Shown here: positions 58,429 to 64,000 of the stretch, in pieces
How positions within the stretch are numbered: position 1 is the stretch's first letter
How the letters are laid out: the number at the start of each line of letters is the position of its first letter
Assembly (NCBI RefSeq): GCF_030272615.1
Contig: NC_081406.1
Span: 463,788,072-463,852,071 of the forward strand
Direction: 5' to 3'
Length of the DNA stretch: 64,000 nt
From: Cryptomeria japonica
Lineage: Eukaryota > Streptophyta > Pinopsida > Cupressales > Cupressaceae
Made by a program: the position numbers and the translations under genes
Notes under the pieces: model-generated
Seen by the model: only the letters and a program-made list of their open reading frames with translations
Database searches by the model: none
Told to the model about the DNA's origin: nothing

Positions 58429-61400
58429 TTAAAATTTGTAGAGCTTGAGATCCTGTCCATTATAAGATAGGGGAAGGATAGTACCATCCATATACATGAG
58501 CCTGAAAGAATTTGATCCCATCACCTCATGAATTAGAAATGGACCTTTCCACAAGGACTCAAATTTTCCATGTGCTCCTCTCGGTTCCCTTCTTTTGTCC
58601 CAGAATAGAACTTGATCTCCCTGCATAAATTTCCTCGGCCTGGCTTTACGGTCAAAAATCTATTTAACCCATTGTTGATGTTTTGTAATGTGATCAACCA
58701 ACTTTTCCCTTTCCTCTTCCATTCTAGCTAGATGCATAATCCTCCTTTCCAGTGCATTTTGAAAATCTGAATCTTCAATAACTGTCTGTAACTTGGAAGC
58801 TACCAATTCAAGAGGAAGTGAGAGCTGAGCCCCAATACCATACACAAGTTCAAAGGGTGACATACCAATTGCTTGTTTTGGTGATGTCCTGTCCGCCCAC
58901 AGGGCCTCATATAACTTGTTATGCCAATCCTTAGTATTTTTGCTGACCAATTTCTTCATGATGTTGATCAGATTTTTGTTACTGGATTCTGCCTGACCAT
59001 TACGTTGTGGATAATAGTCAGAGGAATGCACCAAGGAAATATCGTGATCATAACAAAACATGGATATTTCTATAGAAGAAAAACTTGTAGCATTGTCAGT
59101 CACTATCTTCAATGGTACTCCAAAACCAACTAGAATATTTTCCTTTAAGAACTCACATATTACTTCTGAGGTTGTTCTCCTAACAGGCACTGCTTCTACC
59201 CATTTATTGAAGTAATCTGTAGCCATGAGAATATGTGTATGCCCAACACTAGAAGAAGACATTAGTGGACCAATGAAATCTAGTCCCCATTGCTTAAAAG
59301 GTTCTTCCACAACTACTGGCTTGAGAGGTAAAGCAGCTAGTTGTGGTTTCCCTGAAAAGAATTTACATTTATCACACTTTGCAACCCAAACATAAGCATC
59401 TTTAAACATACCGGGCCAATAATAGCAATTTCTTAATATTTTGTATGCGGTGACTGTAGAGAAGAAATGACCTCCACAAGCATCATCATGAAATGACCTT
59501 GGCAAAGACTCATGCTATGCTTTATCCACACATCTAAGGAAGGTTCCATCCAGACCTTTCTTATATAATATGTCACCAAAAATAACATATTTAGCCACTT
59601 TTAATTTTAGGTTTCTCTTTCCTCTGGGGGACAAATGTGTAGGACATTCTCCATATATCAGGAAAAAGGCTACATCAGTGAACCATTCATCCTGAAGGCT
59701 AACAAAAAGAGCTAAAGGGAAACTTTCTTCTTCTTCTTCTTTATTTTCTTCCATTAGATGACACAATCTCTATCCATGAACTAACTTTGTTGGCCTGATA
59801 TCCAAATCAAATTCTTGAACCTTTGAAACCCAGGTTGCTCTATTATTCAATCCCACCTCTTGCTGAGTCAAGATACTTTTAACAGTAGAATTAGGCACAA
59901 ATAAAATTGAATGAGAATGCAATATGTAATATCTAAAATTTTTAACAGCTTTAACAACTACGAGAGTCTACTTCTCATTCAATGAATAGTTTAACTCATT
60001 CTTTTTAAGCGAAATACTCGTAAATGCAAGAGGAAACTCTTCACCAAGTTCATTCTTCAGTAGGAGAATACCGGACATTGTGTGTTCTGATGCATAACAA
60101 TAAATAATGAAACCTTTTTTGAAATCAGGATTAATTAATGTTGGAGCATGAGCAATGGCCTTTTTAACTTCTTCAAAAGCTTTCTTTGCATCCTCTTTCC
60201 ATTTAAAGATTTGTTTCTCACTCATCATTCCTACAATATGCTTAGTGATTTCAGTGAAATCTGGCAGAAATCTCCTAAGAAAACTCACCTGCCCAAAGAA
60301 TGATTTGACACCACTCATGTCTGATGACAAACTTAACTATTGAATTGCTTTAACATGATTAGGATCGATCTTGATACCAGCTTGAGAAACTATATGTGCT
60401 AAAAGCCTTCCTTCAGTAACACCAAAAACTGATTACTTTGGGTTAAGGGAAATACCATGATCTCGACACCTTTGCAACATAGTTTCTAAATCCTTGAAAT
60501 GATCTTCCCTTTTTTTGGAGAAAACTGTAAAATCATCTAGATACACAACAATGATTTTACCAATCAGATGACCAAAAGAAAGGTTCATTGCCCTTTGGAA
60601 AGTAGCTCCAGCATTTATTAGACCGAAAGGCATGTGGTTATAGGCAAAAGTTCCCCATGGTGTTGTAAAGGCGGTTTTGTGTTGATCTTCTTTTGCCACG
60701 CTTATCTAATTATAACCAGAGAAACCGTCAAGCATAGACATCATCTCAGACCTGACGACAATTTGGAGAATGTGATCCATTGTAGGTAAAGGATAATTAT
60801 CTTTTAGTCTAGCCTGATTCAAATTTTGGAAATCAACACAAATTCTTATCTCTCCATTTTTCTTAAGAATCGGAACAATGTTAGCCACCCATATTGAATG
60901 ATGAATTGGATAGATTATCCTCACCTAAAGCATTTTATCTATTTCTCTGAAAATTGCATCTGCAACCTTTGGGTTATAATTCCTTAATTTTTGCCTGAAA
61001 GGAGTCACTTCTGGCTTTAGGGGAATATGATGCTGAAATTGACCATCTCTAAGATCTTTCAAATCTTCATAGGACTAGGCATAAACATCAAGAAACTTTC
61101 TCAATAGTTTGATGTACAAATGCCTTTCTTTCAGAGTGCAACATTTAACCAAATTGACCATTTTTGGATTCTTTTCCTCACCAATATTAATCTTCTCATA
61201 TTCACCTGATGTATAAGCATCATGGGAATCAGTTCTTCTTATAGACTTGTCATTGCGGTCGAATAGGCACTCTAAAGTTACCAATCCTTTTGGAATTCGA
61301 TTTCCATTAAGTTGAACTACTCCCTTTCTGAAGCTTCCCTTTTCATCTGGACAAAATTCATTACATTGGTTTTCTGAACCTTCAAAATAAGAAGCAAACA

Positions 61401-62276
61401 TAGCAGCATTTTGTAAGAACTTATCAATATACTTATCATCTTCAAACACTTGCCAGAAATCTGAATTATCAGGGACGTTTGGGTGATAAACTACTTCAAT
61501 TCTATAAACATCTGTACCAAAATCCGGATGTGGAAGTAGTAATGATGTCGATACTGCTAGGAAATCTGCGCGAGAATTTTGATTTCTAGGAATAGCTTCT
61601 ATTGAAAACGCATCAAAATACTCAATTTCATCCCAAATTCTATTTCTATAATGCTTGAGCCTCTCATTTTTCAAAGAATAACGATTGTGTACCTGATTAA
61701 CAATCAATTCTGCATCACCTTTAGCACACAACAGTTTAATCCCTTTCTTCTTGGCTTGCTCAATTCCTAGCAACAATGCCTCATATTCTGCGGTATTATT
61801 TGTATTTTTAAACTCCAACTTAAATGAAAAAGGAAAATTCTCACCCTATGGAGAAATAAGTACCACTGCAGTACCAGATCTAGCAGATGCATAACTCCCA
61901 TAAAATTCCATTATCCACAACCCTGCAGTGTGATCATCTACATCTCCTGATATATTTTTAGTGTCATCAGAGAAAAGCAAGTAGTTACCATATTCACATT
62001 CCTGATACAATATTTGTGATTTTGGATCCTCTGAAGGAAACACTATAAATTTGGATTTTGGTTTTGGTATGAGAGTAATCTTCTATCTTCCTATAGAAAT
62101 CGTTGCATCAGACCAATCCATTTTAATCTCACCACCTAGGTCTTTACAAAAGGTTCTACTCAACAACATTTCGTAACTCACTGGAATATTAGCAGCCAAT
62201 ATTGTGAGCTTTACTCTTTTATTGGGATGAACTGCTAAAGCCACTTGAGCATCTTTGATTTGACCAAGTAAAGGAA
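58429..62276 (-). pseudogene. Element G pol: RNase H, RT, RNase H-like, integrase
   Basis: One frame with scattered stops. RNase H of the archaeal type first: FYGSYASARSGTAVVLISP, NNTAEYEALLLGI, CAKGDAELIVNQV, NQNSRADFLA (61920-61550); the first catalytic Asp is Tyr here, the other acidic residues remain. Then RT: ANIVPILKKNGEIRICVDF, SMLDGFSGYNQI, IIVVYLDDFTVF (60900-60530), catalytic Asps intact. The following RNase H has lost its acidic residues (FIIYCYASEHTMSGILLL). Integrase: zinc region HDDACGGHF...CDKC, core DFIGPL, MATDYFNKWVEA, KIVTDNATSF, GQAESSNKNL (59500-58900), and C-terminal GKFESLWKGPFLI. A Tat-lineage pol by the LDGFSGYNQI/CVDFQNLN style and the dual RNase H. Confidence 0.8.
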
Positions 62277-63923
62277 TTTTTTTTTAGAGTCCATTGAGAA
62301 GCATTTACCAAAGGTTTTAGTAAGTGTGAGACCTAAGGCTTTGGCCACTATGGAAGGCATTATATTATCTGAAGCCCCCAAATCAATAATATAGTTATTA
62401 AGTTTATAACCATTGATAAATAGGGATACATAGAAAGGCTCAAGTTTCTGGTCAAGCAGATGTGATGATCCTATAGATTCATTAACTGGCTGTTTTGATG
62501 TAAAAGCATTGGCTTGTTCTATTAACTAAGCTTCAGTATTGAATGGTAAAGACTCAAAGTTTGACAATACATCTGAGGGCTGCAACTGAAAATTTTCCCT
62601 CCGCACATACTGAATCAACTTTTCTAGCTCTTTGGGATTCAACCTGAGGTACTCAGCAGGAGAGATTTGAATTTTTGACGTTTTACAAAACTCAACAATA
62701 TCAAAAGGGATATCAGACTCAGGTTGCTTCAATATTTGAACCTCTTGAACCTTTGAACTTACTTCTGAACTTCCGTTCATAGGTTCCTTACCCTTAGTTG
62801 AATTTTCATAGGATGCTGGAGTGCTTGTATTTTTAAATTGATGCTAGTTTCTAGTGAAAATGACACAAGAAGGATCTTCAAGGGTTACCAATATATCTCC
62901 TCGTCTATCTGTTCCAGATTCATATTTAAGGAAGTGTATTCCAGGGTCGCCAGGTTGTCCATGAATTTCCTCTATTGAGCCAGGTTCATTTAGAACCTCT
63001 CCTATACTAAGCATTTGTGCATGTCTCACCATTTCTAGACAAGAATTACCATCATGGTCATCTGTTAAATGAAAGACACACATATTTCTCCTGGGAGGGG
63101 GTGCTTCAATGGCTAGTCTTTGCTGAGTTGGAGGCAATTGTAAATCTTTATTTCCTATTCTGGCAAGCTGATTATTAGGCCATCTTGGAATGTCTTGATA
63201 AGGTTGAGGATAGGATGTGTTAGCCTTAGGGAATTATCTCTTGACGGTGATCACATCATTAACCAATGTTTGGATTACGGGATCAGAGGGAGTTGTGGAA
63301 GTTGATGGCTGTGAGTTAGCATCTTGAACCTCTCTTCTCCATTTGCCTGCGTTAATCAAATCATCTTCTAATTCGACTATAGTAATTTTGGAAGTGGCTA
63401 AGTCCTGGACCCTTTGTCTACGAATAAAGAAACTTATTTCTGCAGGCATTGCATTAATGAAGAAACATTTCAAATTATCATTAGAAGATCTCCGATTAAC
63501 TGGAATCTTATGAACAATCTTGTCAAACCTTGCCACAAAGTCTTTCAAGGATTCAGGTATTTCCTTTTTTAGTTGAGATAATTGGGCTAAAAGAGAATGG
63601 TCATCTTCTACCACATTAAACCTATCCTCGAGCCTAGTTCTCAAATCCTACCAGTTTGTTATTACACCATTCGGCAAATGGTAAAACCAGTCGGCTGCTA
63701 TTCCAGTCAATGTTTGAATAAACAACCTTACTGCTACATCTTCATGTTGAACCGCCAACATGCCACATGCAACATTAAAAGCATTAAAATGCTCATCAAC
63801 TGTAAATTTTCCATCGCCATTAAACTTAGGTAAATGTTCTCTAGAACCTTTAGGTAAGGGATTCAAATTTGCTCCAAGGGCAAGTGGTCCTACTGCTGGA
63901 CCCCAGGGATTATTTGCAGCCAT
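62277..63923 (-). pseudogene. Element G gag and protease
   Basis: ATG at 63923 (MAANNPWGPAVGPLALGANL) begins gag. LPKFNGDGKFTVDEHFNAF and LFIQTLTGIAADWFYHLPNG are the retrotransposon gag domain, and LEDRFNVVEDDHSLLAQLSQ continues it. No CCHC knuckle is clear (CVFHLTDDHDGNSC is a remnant-like CX3HX4... pattern near 63080). Protease IIDLGASDNIMPSIVAKALG (about 62400-62350) has Leu in place of Ser in the D-S-G active site. The frame ends in a run of nine A (62277-62285, minus strand), after which pol is in another frame. Stops at several points. Confidence 0.72.
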
Positions 63924-64000
63924 AGGAAAGACAATATTCAGAGGGGTGGGATTAATCATAGTGGGAAAGACAACACCATGTAAGGTCAAGGAGTGACAAA

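Larger units (their letters stand above)
53403..63999 (-). mobile_element. Element G: Ty3/gypsy Tat-like retrotransposon with extra ORF (5' end outside the window)
   Basis: Minus strand, in order: gag (63923-62850), protease (about 62390), archaeal-type RNase H (61920-61550), RT (60924-60360), degenerate RNase H (60330-59800), integrase (59505-58429), a 1.1-kb spacer, a further large ORF (57348-54172), and the 3' LTR ending at 53403. No chromodomain. At least 10.5 kb long; the 5' LTR and primer site lie beyond 64000. It is inserted in gag of element D; TCTAT (53398-53402) is the candidate target duplication. Confidence 0.8.

Noticed and set aside
53403-64000. Endogenous pararetrovirus as an alternative for element G
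   Set aside because: Presence of integrase with D,D,E, an LTR-like end and Tat-type pol; no movement-protein or coat-like signature.

Overview
The window is nuclear DNA of a seed plant, most likely a gymnosperm such as a conifer. I infer this from the large AT-rich spacers, the density of old and nested LTR retrotransposons, a plant LINE, plant mobile domain (PMD) ORFs, a plant-type PPR relic, and the absence of any intact host gene. I see no bacterial-type operon, CRISPR array, rRNA gene or convincing tRNA gene. Almost every coding stretch is transposon-derived and carries stops or frameshifts, so CDS-like items are called pseudogenes.

Layout. 596-10101: a PMD pseudogene (minus) cut in two by element A (1874-9733, target duplication GCTAT). 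A is a pol-less copia-type element with a gag-like ORF1 and a large ORF2 I do not recognise. 11238-12041: an LTR start of a Ty3/gypsy-like element whose 3' end carries the PMD ORF in antisense. 12042-21165: AT-rich spacer with a PPR relic, a 94-bp tandem duplication and a coiled-coil ORF. 21166-24929: LINE broken off inside its RT at a hexamer microsatellite. 26153-31559: element B (minus), same ORF1/ORF2 design as A, abutting a second antisense PMD ORF (31560-32660), which again is followed by a TGTAGA-type LTR at 33650. 36278-36610: a complete 333-bp TRIM. 37805-39936: two gypsy LTR fragments.

39957-64000 is a nest. The oldest layer is a minus-strand copia element D (3' LTR 39957-47187, 3' end 47188-47605, gag/PR/IN 51750-53402; RT missing). 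A solo LTR S (40127-45925, TAAAC duplication) sits in D's LTR. A pol-less gag-protease element T (40835-45714, GTTTT duplication) sits in S. A 5'-truncated element C (47606-51749, close relative of B) splits D's body. A Ty3/gypsy Tat-like element G (53403 to beyond 64000, minus) sits in D's gag.

Most notable: (i) A, B and C form a family of pol-less copia elements sharing a roughly 1,050-1,120-codon ORF2 of unknown function, preceded in A and B by a conserved internal TATA-type promoter; they should depend on an autonomous copia relative for RT and integrase. (ii) Element G places an archaeal-type RNase H between protease and RT instead of after the RT-proximal RNase H, and carries a further roughly 1,050-codon ORF behind integrase. 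(iii) Two PMD antisense ORFs lie next to gypsy 3' LTRs. (iv) Two hairpins with compensatory changes recur in the LTRs of the copia elements. Boundaries given to the base (A, S, T, TRIM, LTR edges of B and C) come from direct reading of repeats and target duplications; others are approximate.
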